Part shown: one piece after another, positions 23,548 to 31,962 of the stretch
Numbering within the stretch: position 1 is the first letter of the stretch
Layout of the letters: every line of letters begins with the position of its first letter
NCBI GenBank assembly: GCA_016292455.1
Contig: JAEDIL010000001.1
Coordinates: 1-64,000, forward strand
From: Clostridiaceae bacterium
GTDB lineage: Bacteria > Bacillota > Clostridia > Oscillospirales > Acutalibacteraceae
DNA: 64,000 nt
Direction: 5' to 3'
Notes under the pieces: model-generated
What the model was told of the DNA's origin: nothing
Database searches by the model: none
The model's input: only the letters and a program-made list of their open reading frames with translations
Program-made: the position numbers and the translations under genes

Positions 23548-23584
23548 GTTTACAAGTCAAAATTTTGACTATATAGTTTACAAG
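23548..23584 (+). promoter_or_regulatory. Perfect palindrome flanked by direct repeats
   Basis: AGTCAAAATTTTGACT (23555-23570) is a perfect 16-bp palindrome. GTTTACAAG occurs on both sides (23548-23556 and 23576-23584). It lies between spoIIE and the membrane-protein gene at 23689 and looks like a regulator binding site; TTGACT within it could serve as a -35. Confidence 0.5.
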
Positions 23585-23688
23585 AGCTGAAACATACCAT
23601 GTTTGAGAAATTGTTTTAATATGCAAATCATCAGAAAGGAAGCGCCGCTCTGCCATGTTGAATATGCTTTCCCTGCGGCGGAAAAAGA

Positions 23689-24438
23689 ATGAAGTTTTTC
23701 AGGTTGATTAAAAACAGAATCAAAACTGCTTTTTTTGACATTTTCAGAGAGATAACCGTTCCGGAATACATTTCATGGTGGGTTGTCCGTCTTTTGTTCA
23801 TCTATGCTGCAATAATGCATACTGATAACCGGCAGAGAATGCTGTGTCTTATAAATATGCTTGCGCTTTTCGCAATTCCCTTTTTTCGCTTTGTGTTTCC
23901 GAAAAGCACCCTTTTAGGAAATATCTCCTATCGCTGTCAGCACATAATAAACGTTATGGAATTTTTCGGCTCTTTTCTCGGGAACTTCATTGACCTGCAT
24001 GCAAAAGTGTCAAAATACGACAGAATTCTTCATTTTATTTCAGGTCCTGCGGCTGTTTTTGCCGGCTATCTGATTTACAAGGCCATTCTGAAAAAGGAAA
24101 AAAAGCTTGATTCGCATTCTCCCCTCCTCGGCTCAACCTACGGAATGTGCTTTTCTTTCATGATTATACCCATTTGGGAAATCACGGAGTTCTTCGGAGA
24201 CTTCTTCTACGGAACACAGAATCAGGGCTATTGGTATGCACCGTTTGATGATGACATTTTTTACAGAATCTTCGGGCGTGGCGCAATCACAGACGGAGGT
24301 CAGCTTCCGCTCTGGGACACAATGATGGATATGATCGACGCAACGATGACAACCTTTGCTTCCGCAATCGTTCTGTATATCGTGCTGATAATTATTGAAA
24401 AGCAGAAAAAAAAGAATTCTGCCCCGCCCCAAAAATAA
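23689..24438 (+). CDS. Integral membrane protein, DUF2238/YjdF-like
   Basis: A 249-residue protein with about six hydrophobic helices and a Lys-rich C-terminus. Its polar intramembrane signatures are YDRILHFISGPAAVFAGY near residue 105, MIIPIWEITEFFGDFFYG near 157 and LWDTMMDMIDATMTTF near 205. These line up in order and spacing with the gene at 8799, though overall identity looks low. There is no clear SD (GCGGCGGAAAAAGA precedes the ATG). Function is unknown. A perfect palindrome upstream suggests regulated expression. Confidence 0.65.
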   Translation: MKFFRLIKNRIKTAFFDIFREITVPEYISWWVVRLLFIYAAIMHTDNRQRMLCLINMLALFAIPFFRFVFPKSTLLGNISYRCQHIINVMEFFGSFLGNFIDLHAKVSKYDRILHFISGPAAVFAGYLIYKAILKKEKKLDSHSPLLGSTYGMCFSFMIIPIWEITEFFGDFFYGTQNQGYWYAPFDDDIFYRIFGRGAITDGGQLPLWDTMMDMIDATMTTFASAIVLYIVLIIIEKQKKKNSAPPQK

Positions 24439-24454
24439 GAACAAAAGCACATTT

Positions 24455-24514
24455 GCTGCTCAGAAACAAATCAGTTATCCTCTGCTGAATTGATTTGTTT
24501 CTGAGCAGCGTTTT
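24455..24514 (+). terminator. Terminator after second DUF2238-like gene
   Basis: A perfect 19-bp stem (24455-24473 with 24491-24509) is followed by GTTTTAAT on the plus strand. Confidence 0.8.
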
Positions 24515-24529
24515 AATATGTTCACCGTC

Positions 24530-24868
24530 TCAACAGATAATCCTTTTGCAGCCGTGTGCTCTTGCAATTTCCTCCCCTTTTGCAAGAAGCAACGCTGAAA
24601 CATCCGCACCCTCAAAGTCCTTTTTTATCTTTCCGCCGCAAAAAGCCGCAACGGGGAACTTCTCTCCCATTCCCTCGATAATACTGACACAAAGCATTCC
24701 GCAAAGCGTTCCGTCTGCAAAACAGAGCAAAACCTTATGACCGCTCTGACACAGCACCTCATCAAACTTGTCCGTCATTTTTCTGTCGGATACGGGACGC
24801 TTTTCAAAAGCAAAGGAAAGTACGGTTTCAAAGTCACGGCGGTCAGCGCTTCTGACTTCAATTTTCAT
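24530..24868 (-). CDS. Short GNAT-like acetyltransferase protein
   Basis: A 112-residue protein resembling the first two thirds of a GNAT domain: a beta-alpha start (MKIEVRSADRRDFETVLSF), a central strand pair (KVLLCFADGTLCGMLCVSII) and a helix with a final strand (EEIARAHGCKRIIC). It stops exactly where a GNAT would continue with the N-x-x-A-x-x-L-Y-x-K-x-G-F motif, and the acetyl-CoA loop is poor. It may be a C-terminally truncated gene or a divergent small family. The start is ATG 24868 after GAGGGGTG. Confidence 0.5.
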   Translation of the reverse strand: MKIEVRSADRRDFETVLSFAFEKRPVSDRKMTDKFDEVLCQSGHKVLLCFADGTLCGMLCVSIIEGMGEKFPVAAFCGGKIKKDFEGADVSALLLAKGEEIARAHGCKRIIC

Positions 24869-24989
24869 TTTTTCACCCCTCGGTTGTTTTTCGGGATAAG
24901 CCCTAATAAACTATATTAAGTAAATCGGACAAAAATACCCGTCAAAAGCCTGTGAAAAGATGAATATACTGAAAATGAGGTGATAATCT

Positions 24990-25307
24990 ATGGAGTGCTG
25001 TTCAATCACGGAGCTGAGGAACAAAGAGGTGATAAACGCAAAAAGCGGCTGCCGGATAGGTTTTGTTTCCGACGTTGAAATCAACACCTGCGACGGACGG
25101 CTGAGCGCAATCATAATCTGGGGCAGACCCCGCTGCTTCGGACTTTTCGGAAAAGAAGAGGATATAAGGGTATGCTGGGAAAACATTCAGGTAATCGGGC
25201 ATGACACAATCCTGGTTTGCGCCGATATTCCCGACCGGCATCAAAGACCTTCACACAGACCTCCTCCGCGAGCAGGCTTGTTTGACAATCTGTTCAGGTA
25301 TAACTGA
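24990..25307 (+). CDS. YlmC/YmxH-family PRC-barrel sporulation protein
   Basis: A 105-residue protein with the family start SITELRNKEVINAKSGCRIG, the WGRPRCFGLFGKEEDIRV segment and IQVIGHDTILV, characteristic of the YlmC/YmxH PRC-barrel proteins of spore formers. The family is linked to sporulation in Bacillus, but its biochemical role is unclear. A His/Pro/Arg-rich tail (DRHQRPSHRPPPR) extends beyond the usual end. SD GAGGTGAT precedes ATG 24990. Confidence 0.88.
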   Translation: MECCSITELRNKEVINAKSGCRIGFVSDVEINTCDGRLSAIIIWGRPRCFGLFGKEEDIRVCWENIQVIGHDTILVCADIPDRHQRPSHRPPPRAGLFDNLFRYN

Positions 25308-25340
25308 CAAAAAAGCGGCGTACCGACTTCGGTACGCCGC
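25305..25340 (-). terminator. Terminator of the secreted Ala-rich protein gene
   Basis: A perfect 10-bp stem (25315-25324 with 25331-25340, GCGGCGTACC/GGTACGCCGC) is followed on the minus strand by TTTTTTGTC. It lies 18 bp after that gene's stop and also immediately after the ymxH-like gene on the plus strand. Confidence 0.8.
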
Positions 25341-25358
25341 AGATTGTTCGGTTATTGC

Positions 25359-27023
25359 TTATTTTTTGAAGATATTGAAAATGCTCTTGAAAGCATCAAT
25401 AATGCTCTGGAAGAAGTCTGAGAAAATCTTTCCAAAGTCGAACTTCGGTGAAGATGAGGAGCTGCCTGATGAAGAGCTTCCTGATGATGAACCGGTGCCA
25501 GCCTTAACAGCAACAGAAGGATCACATTTTGCTACAAAGGTATCGCTGACTTCAAGGGTTACAGCTTCCTTGTCTGCATCGGCAACAACGATTGAGGGAG
25601 CAGCAAGAATATCCTTGAAGGTTACAACTCTGCCTTCGGTGGTATCAACGCAAGCGTACTTGTCAGCGATAACGGCATATGTTGTGGCAACTCTTGCAGC
25701 GCCGGAAAGAACGATGTCATAAGCGCCGTCAAGAAGATATGCAACCTTGATGTATTCGCCGAGAACATCGCTGTATACGTTTGCATAAGCGCCTGCCGCA
25801 GTATAAGCGGGAGCAACAGCTGTTTCATCGGAAACAGCGAAAATTGTGTCAACAGTGCCCGCCTTGTTGAGAGCAAGGTCAGTTTTGCCGGTTACGGCTG
25901 CGCTTGCAACATAAGCGTCGTCCTTGTCATCTGCAAGGATTGCGCCGGCTGCGTCAAGCTTAGCAAGGGCAACAGCGGCCTTGACTTTAAGCTCGGTTGT
26001 GTCATACTGCTTAACCATGGCAACGAGTGCCTTCGTCTTAGCCTGTGCAAGGTTTGCAAGAAGCTGTTCGCCGGTTGCTCTGACTGCGATTACGGTGCTC
26101 TCTGCGAAAGAAGCGAAGTCAGCGTTCTCTGAATCGAAAGCTGCGCTTGCCCAATCGGCAAAGCAATCTTCAATGTAATAGGTTTCAACAAGGCTCATCA
26201 TGAATTCATACTTATCCTTTGTGTTGAAGAGCTTGTCGGAAATTGAAACAACGGTTTTGTAAGCACCCTTGATTGCAGCAGTAACGCCGTATGAATCAAG
26301 AGCCATTTCAGCTGCGAGGGAAGCTGCGTCCTTGCCTGCGTCTGCAACGAGCGACTGAATAAGAGCGTCAACGGAGGCCTGAAGTTCTGCGTCGATAGTC
26401 TCGGCAATTTCTGCGGCAGCAGCAGCAACGTCTTCGTTCTTGCAGTTTTTAACAAGATAGGTAAGGAAGTCGCCGTAATATGCGCTGGCAGCCTTAGCGG
26501 AAAGGATCATAGCATAACCCTTGACATAGGCTTCGTAAACTTCGTTGGCGTAGTTTCCAGCTTTGATGGCGGTATTGAGAACGCCGAGAGTGGTCAGCCA
26601 TTCTGCGCTCTGGGTAAATTCAAGAGCGTCTGTGACTTTCTCTGAAATTTCGCCGACCTTTGTGATAACTTCCATTGCGCCCTCTGCCTTGCCGAGGATC
26701 TTCATAACTTCTTCAAAAGTCTCGTTGTTGTATTCGGCTTCAACCTGCTCAATGAGACCGAGAAGAATAGCCTTTGCATAGTTGATGTCAACGGCGCTGT
26801 CAAAATAGTTGTACCATGCGTTGTCATAGAAACCGAGTGCAGTATAAAGGGTAAACTGATTTTTGAAATAGTTCTCTTTTTCAACATACTCCATGTGGTA
26901 GTAATTGTCGTTGTTGAGAATTTCTTCGTGGATATAGCCGTCATTTGCTGCTGAAGCGCCGAAAGGAAGCGCACACGCAAGCATCATAACAGCAAGGACA
27001 ACTGCAAGAATCTTTCTTTTCAT
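25359..27023 (-). CDS. Secreted Ala-rich helical protein with amphipathic C-terminal tail
   Basis: A 554-residue protein of unrecognised family. Residues 1-26 are a signal peptide (KRKILAVVLAVMMLACALPF, cleavage after ASA). The body is rich in Ala, Glu and Asp and mostly helical (for example AAAAAEIAETIDAELQASVD). Residues 380-500 look more beta-rich (VVTFKDILAAPSIVVADADK). A pure Ser/Gly linker (about 511-526) then leads to the tail PKFDFGKIFSDFFQSIIDAF...NIFKK, whose hydrophobic residues fall on one face of a helix. Such a tail could bind membrane or a partner. The start is ATG 27023 behind AAAGGAG. It has its own promoter and terminator. A similar helical end is seen in the partial gene at 63564. 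Confidence 0.75.
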   Translation of the reverse strand: MKRKILAVVLAVMMLACALPFGASAANDGYIHEEILNNDNYYHMEYVEKENYFKNQFTLYTALGFYDNAWYNYFDSAVDINYAKAILLGLIEQVEAEYNNETFEEVMKILGKAEGAMEVITKVGEISEKVTDALEFTQSAEWLTTLGVLNTAIKAGNYANEVYEAYVKGYAMILSAKAASAYYGDFLTYLVKNCKNEDVAAAAAEIAETIDAELQASVDALIQSLVADAGKDAASLAAEMALDSYGVTAAIKGAYKTVVSISDKLFNTKDKYEFMMSLVETYYIEDCFADWASAAFDSENADFASFAESTVIAVRATGEQLLANLAQAKTKALVAMVKQYDTTELKVKAAVALAKLDAAGAILADDKDDAYVASAAVTGKTDLALNKAGTVDTIFAVSDETAVAPAYTAAGAYANVYSDVLGEYIKVAYLLDGAYDIVLSGAARVATTYAVIADKYACVDTTEGRVVTFKDILAAPSIVVADADKEAVTLEVSDTFVAKCDPSVAVKAGTGSSSGSSSSGSSSSSPKFDFGKIFSDFFQSIIDAFKSIFNIFKK

Positions 27024-27095
27024 TGGTAAGAACTCCTTTAAAATAATACTGTTTCCGCCGGACACAGATCACCCGTACGGATAACTGTTACTATT

Positions 27096-27124
27096 ATTTT
27101 AAATTATTTAACAAAATATGTCAA
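27096..27124 (-). promoter_or_regulatory. SigA promoter of secreted Ala-rich protein
   Basis: Minus strand TTGACA (27124-27119), 17-bp spacer, TAAAAT (27101-27096), leaving a leader of about 65 bases. Confidence 0.8.
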
Positions 27125-27332
27125 GACAACTATTTAATTTCATCACATTATATCAACTCCAACACACTGTTTTGTGCAAATAGACCAAGAATAATTTGAT
27201 TGAATAAATTACAAGTCTTATATTTTGTTATGAGCAAAAAAATCGCCGATTTTTAATTTCATACACTCACAAAGCAGGCAAATCTAACAAATAAATTATT
27301 GTTTTCCAACGCATAAATTATTTTGATTTTTG

Positions 27333-27361
27333 TTGACGATATGCCTAATGTTTGGTAAAAT
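27333..27361 (+). promoter_or_regulatory. SigA promoter of GDPD-icd operon
   Basis: TTGACG (27333-27338), 17-bp spacer, TAAAAT (27356-27361). Its position inside the longest reading frame supports the later ATG at 27411. Confidence 0.75.
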
Positions 27362-27410
27362 ATCAGAAACGGAAAACAACCGCCGCAAGGGGGAGAAAGC
27401 GAGGAAAAAC

Positions 27411-28190
27411 ATGGAAAATCCGAAGAACAAAAAGTCTGTTGCTGTTATAGTTATTTGTCTTGTTGCGGCCTCGGCGGTAACAGTATCTTTGCTGTTTACC
27501 GTCAGGTATTACAAATACAAAAATGCGCCGCTCAGTCTTTCCGTTGCTTTCACGGTAACAGGTCACACCGGCTGTATGGGAGAAAAGGACAACTCCCTTG
27601 AAGCCATGCGTGCTGCAATCGGCGCCGGAGCTGATATTGTTGAATTTGACCTGAACTTTAACAAGGACAAGGTTCCCGTTCTTTGCCATGACGAACCGCA
27701 GGGCGGCGAGGTCACGCTTGAAGAAGCGTTCATTCTTCTTTCGGAAAATCCGAATATTCTGGCAAACATTGACGCAAAAAGCACTGAAAATCTTGCTGCG
27801 GTTGAGAAGCTTGTTAAAAAATACATGCTCGAAAAGCAGCTGTTTTTCACCGGAATCGAAGAGAAGGACATTCCGGCTGTAAGAAAAGACTGTCCGTCAC
27901 TGCCATATTACCTCAACGTCAATGTTCAGAAAAGCCGCACCGGTGACGAAAGCTACCTTCAGGAGCTGGCGTCAAAGGTTATTTCGAGCGGCGCTGTCGG
28001 AATCAACATGAACAAGCGCGCCGTTACAAAAGAGCTTTGCGACTTTTTCAGAAGCAAGGGTATTCTTGTTTCAATATATACGGTTGATTCGGTATATGAT
28101 ATGTACCGCGTGCTTTCCTGCGGACCGGACAACATCACGTCAAGAAAGCCTGACAAGCTTATAAGTGTTATCAATGAAAAGAAAAAATAA
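27411..28190 (+). CDS. Membrane-anchored glycerophosphodiester phosphodiesterase-like protein
   Basis: A 259-residue protein with one N-terminal membrane helix (about residues 9-30, VAVIVICLVAASAVTVSLLF) and a GDPD TIM-barrel outside the cell. The metal-binding VEFDLNFNKDKVPVLCHD segment is intact near residue 78. The usual HRG is GHTG near residue 51, and the following P-E-N-T is DNSLEA, so one substrate Arg is missing. A late YTVDS...VLSCGPDNITSRKPD matches the family end. It would split glycerophosphodiesters to glycerol phosphate. The barrel is somewhat short. The start is ATG 27411 after GAGG. Only 18 bp separate it from icd. Confidence 0.8.
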   Translation: MENPKNKKSVAVIVICLVAASAVTVSLLFTVRYYKYKNAPLSLSVAFTVTGHTGCMGEKDNSLEAMRAAIGAGADIVEFDLNFNKDKVPVLCHDEPQGGEVTLEEAFILLSENPNILANIDAKSTENLAAVEKLVKKYMLEKQLFFTGIEEKDIPAVRKDCPSLPYYLNVNVQKSRTGDESYLQELASKVISSGAVGINMNKRAVTKELCDFFRSKGILVSIYTVDSVYDMYRVLSCGPDNITSRKPDKLISVINEKKK

Positions 28191-28208
28191 AAAGCGAGGT
28201 ACTTCAAA

Positions 28209-29408
28209 ATGAGCAAAATCCAAATGAACAAAATCGTCGAAATGGACGGCGACGAAATGACGCGAATCATCTGGAAGATGATTAAGGACGAGCTGCTCTC
28301 TCCCTTTATTGAACTGAACACCGAGTATTACGATCTCGGACTCAGACACAGAGATGAAACCAATGACCAGGTCAGCATCGACGCCGGAGAAGCCTGCAAA
28401 AAATATCATGTCGGTGTAAAATGCGCAACAATCACTCCCAATGCACAGCGCGTTGAAGAATACAACCTCAAAGAAATGTGGAAAAGTCCGAACGGCACAA
28501 TCCGCGCCATTCTTGACGGAACGGTTTTCCGTGCCCCCGTTCTTGTCAGCGGAATCAAACCGGCTGTCAGATTCTGGGAAAAGCCGATCACCATTGCCCG
28601 TCATGCATACGGCGATGTTTACAAGGGAACCGAGTTCAGACTCACTGAGCCGGGCAAGGCAGAGCTCCTTTTCACCGGCGAAAGCGGCGAAGAAAAAAGA
28701 GCGACCGTCTATGACTTTGAATGCGGCGGCGTTTTGCAGGCTCAATATAACAAGGACAGCTCAATAAGGTCATTTGCCCATTCCTGTTTCAGATATGCGC
28801 TTGACACAAAGCAGGACCTCTGGTTCTCAACCAAGGACACCATTTCAAAACAATATGACCAGACCTTTAAGCTCATTTTTGAAGAGATTTTTGAAAACGA
28901 ATATAAAAAAGCCTTTGAGGAAGCCGGAATCACATATTTCTACACCCTGATTGATGACGCAGTTGCAAGAGTAATCCGCTCAAAGGGCGGCTACATCTGG
29001 GCTTGTAAAAACTATGACGGAGACGTTATGAGCGACATGGTTTCAACTGCATTCGGCTCACTCGCAATGATGACCAGCGTTCTCGTCAGCCCCGACGGAA
29101 ACTTTGAATATGAAGCGGCACACGGAACCGTCACAAGGCATTACTACCGCTATCTTGAAGGCGAAACCACCTCAACGAACCCCATTGCAACAATTTTTGC
29201 CTGGACGGGCGCGCTCAGAAAGCGCGGCGAGCTTGACGGCAACAAGGAGCTTATGGCTTTTGCTGACAAGCTTGAAAAAGCGTCGCTTGATGTCATTGAA
29301 AGCGGAAGAATGACGAAGGACCTTGCGCTCCTCTGGCAGGGCGAAAAGCCGCAGACGCTTTCTACCGAGGAATTCATCAAAGCTATCCGCGCAGAGCTTG
29401 AAAAATAA
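28209..29408 (+). CDS. icd: NADP-dependent isocitrate dehydrogenase
   Basis: A 399-residue dehydrogenase of the eukaryote-like dimeric type, converting isocitrate to 2-oxoglutarate with NADP+. It has [12 protein letters not shown] at the N-terminus, [31 protein letters not shown], the metal-binding [33 protein letters not shown] and [14 protein letters not shown]. Length and motifs are complete. It supplies 2-oxoglutarate for glutamate synthesis and NADPH. It follows the GDPD gene by 18 bp, sharing its promoter, and ends at a bidirectional terminator. Confidence 0.95.
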   Translation: MSKIQMNKIVEMDGDEMTRIIWKMIKDELLSPFIELNTEYYDLGLRHRDETNDQVSIDAGEACKKYHVGVKCATITPNAQRVEEYNLKEMWKSPNGTIRAILDGTVFRAPVLVSGIKPAVRFWEKPITIARHAYGDVYKGTEFRLTEPGKAELLFTGESGEEKRATVYDFECGGVLQAQYNKDSSIRSFAHSCFRYALDTKQDLWFSTKDTISKQYDQTFKLIFEEIFENEYKKAFEEAGITYFYTLIDDAVARVIRSKGGYIWACKNYDGDVMSDMVSTAFGSLAMMTSVLVSPDGNFEYEAAHGTVTRHYYRYLEGETTSTNPIATIFAWTGALRKRGELDGNKELMAFADKLEKASLDVIESGRMTKDLALLWQGEKPQTLSTEEFIKAIRAELEK

Positions 29409-29415
29409 GTAAAGC

Positions 29416-29442
29416 AAAACCGCCGATTCAACCGGCGGTTTT
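29416..29442. terminator. Bidirectional terminator between icd and trmB
   Basis: A 10-bp stem, AAAACCGCCG (29416-29425) with CGGCGGTTTT (29433-29442), serves the converging icd and trmB genes. Confidence 0.85.
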
Positions 29443-29445
29443 GAA

Positions 29446-30129
29446 TTATCGGTTTTTCTTTGCCGAAAGGTAATATATCGGCTGACCGAGGTCTGAAAAA
29501 CGCTTTTCATATTCCGTTACAATATTGCCCTCTGTTCCGCTTGAATGAAGGTCAAGCGAAACCTCCTGCAAAAGATAGCCGCACTTTGAAAACTCGCAGA
29601 GCGAAAACTCAAAAAAGTGCATATTATCTGTCTTTTGCTTGATTTCGCCGCCGTCTTTCAAAAGGCGTTTATACATTTCAAGGAAGCTTTCGTGAGTCAG
29701 GCGGTGCTTCGCCTGGCGCTTTTTCGGGAACGGGCAGGAATGGTTGAGATAAATTGTTTCAATGCTGTCTTGCGGAAGGAAATAGTCAAGCTTTTCCGCT
29801 CCGATAACCATGAAGCGCAGATTTTTCAGTCCGGCGCTCTTTGCCTTTTCCGCAGCCTGAACAACAACGTTCCGATTGACCTCAACGGCAAGAAGATTCA
29901 TCTGCGGCTCTCTTTCGGCAAGCTCCGCCGCGAACTGACCTTTTCCGCAGCCGATTTCAAGGTGAACGGGGTTGCTGTTGCCGAATACTTCCCTATAATC
30001 AAGGATATTTTTTTCAATGAGAGCATTGCCGTTCTCATCATATCCGCCGTGAACATAGCCGAGGTCGAGAATATATTCGCCGCAGGCTTTGAGGCGCTCT
30101 TCAAGGTTCTTTTTTCTTCTCATTCGCAT
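29446..30129 (-). CDS. trmB: tRNA (guanine-N7)-methyltransferase TrmB
   Basis: A 227-residue SAM-dependent methyltransferase that makes m7G46 in tRNA. It has the SAM loop LEIGCGKGQF near residue 57, LAVEVNRNVV and a C-terminal TEYEKRFSDLGQPIYYL. The normally strict N-F-S-D-P-W-P-K motif reads NHSCPFPKKR, with Cys at residue 132 in place of the Asp considered catalytic in E. coli TrmB. The Arg/Lys-rich segment after it (KHRLTHESFL) and TDNMHFFEF are conserved. The start is ATG 30129; ATG 30123 is an alternative. It is a single gene, converging on icd. Confidence 0.9.
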   Translation of the reverse strand: MRMRRKKNLEERLKACGEYILDLGYVHGGYDENGNALIEKNILDYREVFGNSNPVHLEIGCGKGQFAAELAEREPQMNLLAVEVNRNVVVQAAEKAKSAGLKNLRFMVIGAEKLDYFLPQDSIETIYLNHSCPFPKKRQAKHRLTHESFLEMYKRLLKDGGEIKQKTDNMHFFEFSLCEFSKCGYLLQEVSLDLHSSGTEGNIVTEYEKRFSDLGQPIYYLSAKKNR

Positions 30130-30222
30130 AATATTTATCCTGCCTTTAACAATACTGTATAGTTCTCTGTTTCACACCATAGCAGTATACCATAAACGAA
30201 CAGAAATTCAAGAGGTGATAAA

Positions 30223-31086
30223 ATGATTACACTGAAAAACCGGCTCAAAAATAGGCATCGCCGTATACGCTTTGAACGCTATCTCATCAAAAGGCGTCTT
30301 GCAGGCGAAAAGGTTTTCTATCCGCTCTATTCAAAGCAGGAGATTGAAGCCGAGCCTTCAAGAGTGTTTGCCAGCATAATTCCTTTTCCTATCGGCAACA
30401 ATGCGCCGACAGTTATTCTCTGTCCGGGCGGAGCGTATGAGTTCATTTCCTTCAACAACGAGGGCGGAGAATATGCAAAAGCATTCAACAAAGCCGGCTT
30501 CAATGTTTTCCTGCTTAATTACCGCGTTGCCGCCAATGCGCATTACCCGAATCCGATGGAGGACCTAGCAAGGGCAATCTGCTTTGTCAAAGCAAATTGT
30601 TCCTCATTCGGTGCAGACGCCGAAAGGCTTGTGCTCTGCGGTTCCTCTGCCGGCGGTCATCTTTGCGCCTATTTTGCAGAAAGATACGGCGAATTTGAGA
30701 ATATTTATCAGGGCAGGCAGTATTCGCTTCGCCCGCAGGCAGTTGTCCTCGCTTATCCGGTAATCAGCATGATTCAGGACACTCACGAGGTCACGCGCTT
30801 TCGTCTGCTCGGTTCTCACCCGACGCACGAGCAAAAGCTTGACAAATCCGTCGAGCTGATTGCCGGCAAGGATTATCCGCCGACATTTTTCTGGCATTGC
30901 GAGGGTGACAGAACCGTTCCGATAAGCAACAGCATACGTTTTGAAGAGAGACTGACCGAAATGGGTGTAAAGCACGTTTTCAGGCGATACGCGCGCGGCG
31001 GTCACGGAATAGGTCTTGCAAAAGGCACAACCGCCTCCGGCTGGTTTGAAGAAGCGGTTGCATTTCTGAAAGAAAACCTCAGGTAA
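30223..31086 (+). CDS. Alpha/beta-hydrolase fold esterase (BD-FAE/acetyl-esterase type)
   Basis: A 287-residue cytoplasmic esterase. It has CPGGAYEFIS near residue 67 as oxyanion loop, YPNPMEDLARAICFVK, the nucleophile elbow LCGSSAGGHL near residue 140, the acid in HCEGDRTVP and the catalytic His in YARGGHGIGL. Relatives remove acetyl or feruloyl groups from plant or mucin glycans. A basic N-terminus (KNRLKNRHRRIRFERYLIKR) precedes the barrel and is not a signal peptide. SD AAGAGGTG precedes ATG 30223. Confidence 0.85.
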   Translation: MITLKNRLKNRHRRIRFERYLIKRRLAGEKVFYPLYSKQEIEAEPSRVFASIIPFPIGNNAPTVILCPGGAYEFISFNNEGGEYAKAFNKAGFNVFLLNYRVAANAHYPNPMEDLARAICFVKANCSSFGADAERLVLCGSSAGGHLCAYFAERYGEFENIYQGRQYSLRPQAVVLAYPVISMIQDTHEVTRFRLLGSHPTHEQKLDKSVELIAGKDYPPTFFWHCEGDRTVPISNSIRFEERLTEMGVKHVFRRYARGGHGIGLAKGTTASGWFEEAVAFLKENLR

Positions 31087-31100
31087 TATGAAAACGAAAA

Positions 31101-31135
31101 AATATCCGGAGAGAGCGTCTCCGGATATTTTTTTA
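31101..31135. terminator. Bidirectional terminator between esterase and rnfB
   Basis: A perfect 12-bp stem (31101-31112 with 31118-31129) is flanked by A- and T-runs; rnfB's stop lies 3 bp away on the minus strand. Confidence 0.85.
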
Positions 31136-31137
31136 AA

Positions 31138-31947
31138 TCAGAAGTTTCTTTTTAACATATAAAGGTCAATACAGCCTACCGGGCAGACGGCGTGGCACTT
31201 TCCGCAGCCGACGCATTTGTCATAATCAACCTTTGCGCAGAAGTTTTCAACCGTAACTGCGCCTTCTTCACAAGCCTTGACGCACTTCATGCAGCCGATA
31301 CAGCCGGCTTTGCACTGTTTTCTCGTCTGCGCTCCCTTGTCATGGTTTTTGCAGAGAACCGCAGCCTTGATCGTGTCAAGAGGGAACAGGTCGATGAGCT
31401 GTCTCGGGCAGGTTTTGATGCATTTTTTGCAGGCGCGGCATTTGCTCGGGTTGATTCTTGCAACGCCGTCGCAGATGAAAATTGCTTCATAGGGGCAAAC
31501 CTCAACGCAGTCACCGAAGCCGATGCAGCCATAAACGCAGGTCTTCGGTCCGCCGAAAAGCTGGGTTGCCATTTTACAGGACTGAACGCCGCTGTATTCA
31601 AGCTTCTGCGGTGTGTTGGTGCTGTTGCCCTGACACATTACCGCCGCAACCATCGGTGTGATTTTTCCTGCTTCAAGTCCCATAATCTTTCCGACCTGAG
31701 CGGCAACGTCATTGCCGCCGGGAATACAAAGACTGCATTCTTGGGTTTTTCCCTGGGAAAGAGCGGCGGCGTAACCGTCGCAGCCCGTGTATCCGCAGGC
31801 ACCGCAGTTTGCACCCGGGAGACATTCGCGGATCTTCTCCGCTTTTTCGTCAACGGGAACGGCAAAAACTGCCGATGCCACGGCAAGTCCGATTCCGGCA
31901 ACAAGTCCGATTCCGGCAACAATAGCAACAGGAATAAGAATACTCAT
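31138..31947 (-). CDS. rnfB: Rnf complex subunit RnfB (iron-sulfur)
   Basis: A 269-residue subunit that takes electrons from reduced ferredoxin. An N-terminal membrane helix (residues 1-29) is followed by the CGACGYTGC...C cluster motif near residue 47. There are then several 4Fe-4S ferredoxin motifs (CVEVCP, CRACKKCIKTCP, CIGCMKCVKAC, CVGCGKCHAVCP). It is the last gene of the rnfCDGEAB operon, 15 bp after rnfA with SD GGGAGGG, and is followed by a strong terminator. Confidence 0.95.
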   Translation of the reverse strand: MSILIPVAIVAGIGLVAGIGLAVASAVFAVPVDEKAEKIRECLPGANCGACGYTGCDGYAAALSQGKTQECSLCIPGGNDVAAQVGKIMGLEAGKITPMVAAVMCQGNSTNTPQKLEYSGVQSCKMATQLFGGPKTCVYGCIGFGDCVEVCPYEAIFICDGVARINPSKCRACKKCIKTCPRQLIDLFPLDTIKAAVLCKNHDKGAQTRKQCKAGCIGCMKCVKACEEGAVTVENFCAKVDYDKCVGCGKCHAVCPVGCIDLYMLKRNF

Positions 31948-31962
31948 AGCTTTACCCTCCCC

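Larger units (their letters stand above)
27024..27410. other. 387-base gene-free intergenic region
   Basis: A very AT-rich divergent region carrying the promoter of the secreted protein (minus, 27096-27124) and of the GDPD gene (plus, 27333-27361). Between them I see no gene, hairpin or repeat. Confidence 0.6.

Noticed and set aside
24530..24868. Full GNAT acetyltransferase
   Set aside because: It stops before the conserved C-terminal motif and lacks a convincing acetyl-CoA loop, so only a GNAT-like fragment is claimed.
25359..27065. Extending the secreted protein to the start at 27065
   Set aside because: The ATG at 27023 has a good SD and begins a normal signal peptide; the extension would spoil it.
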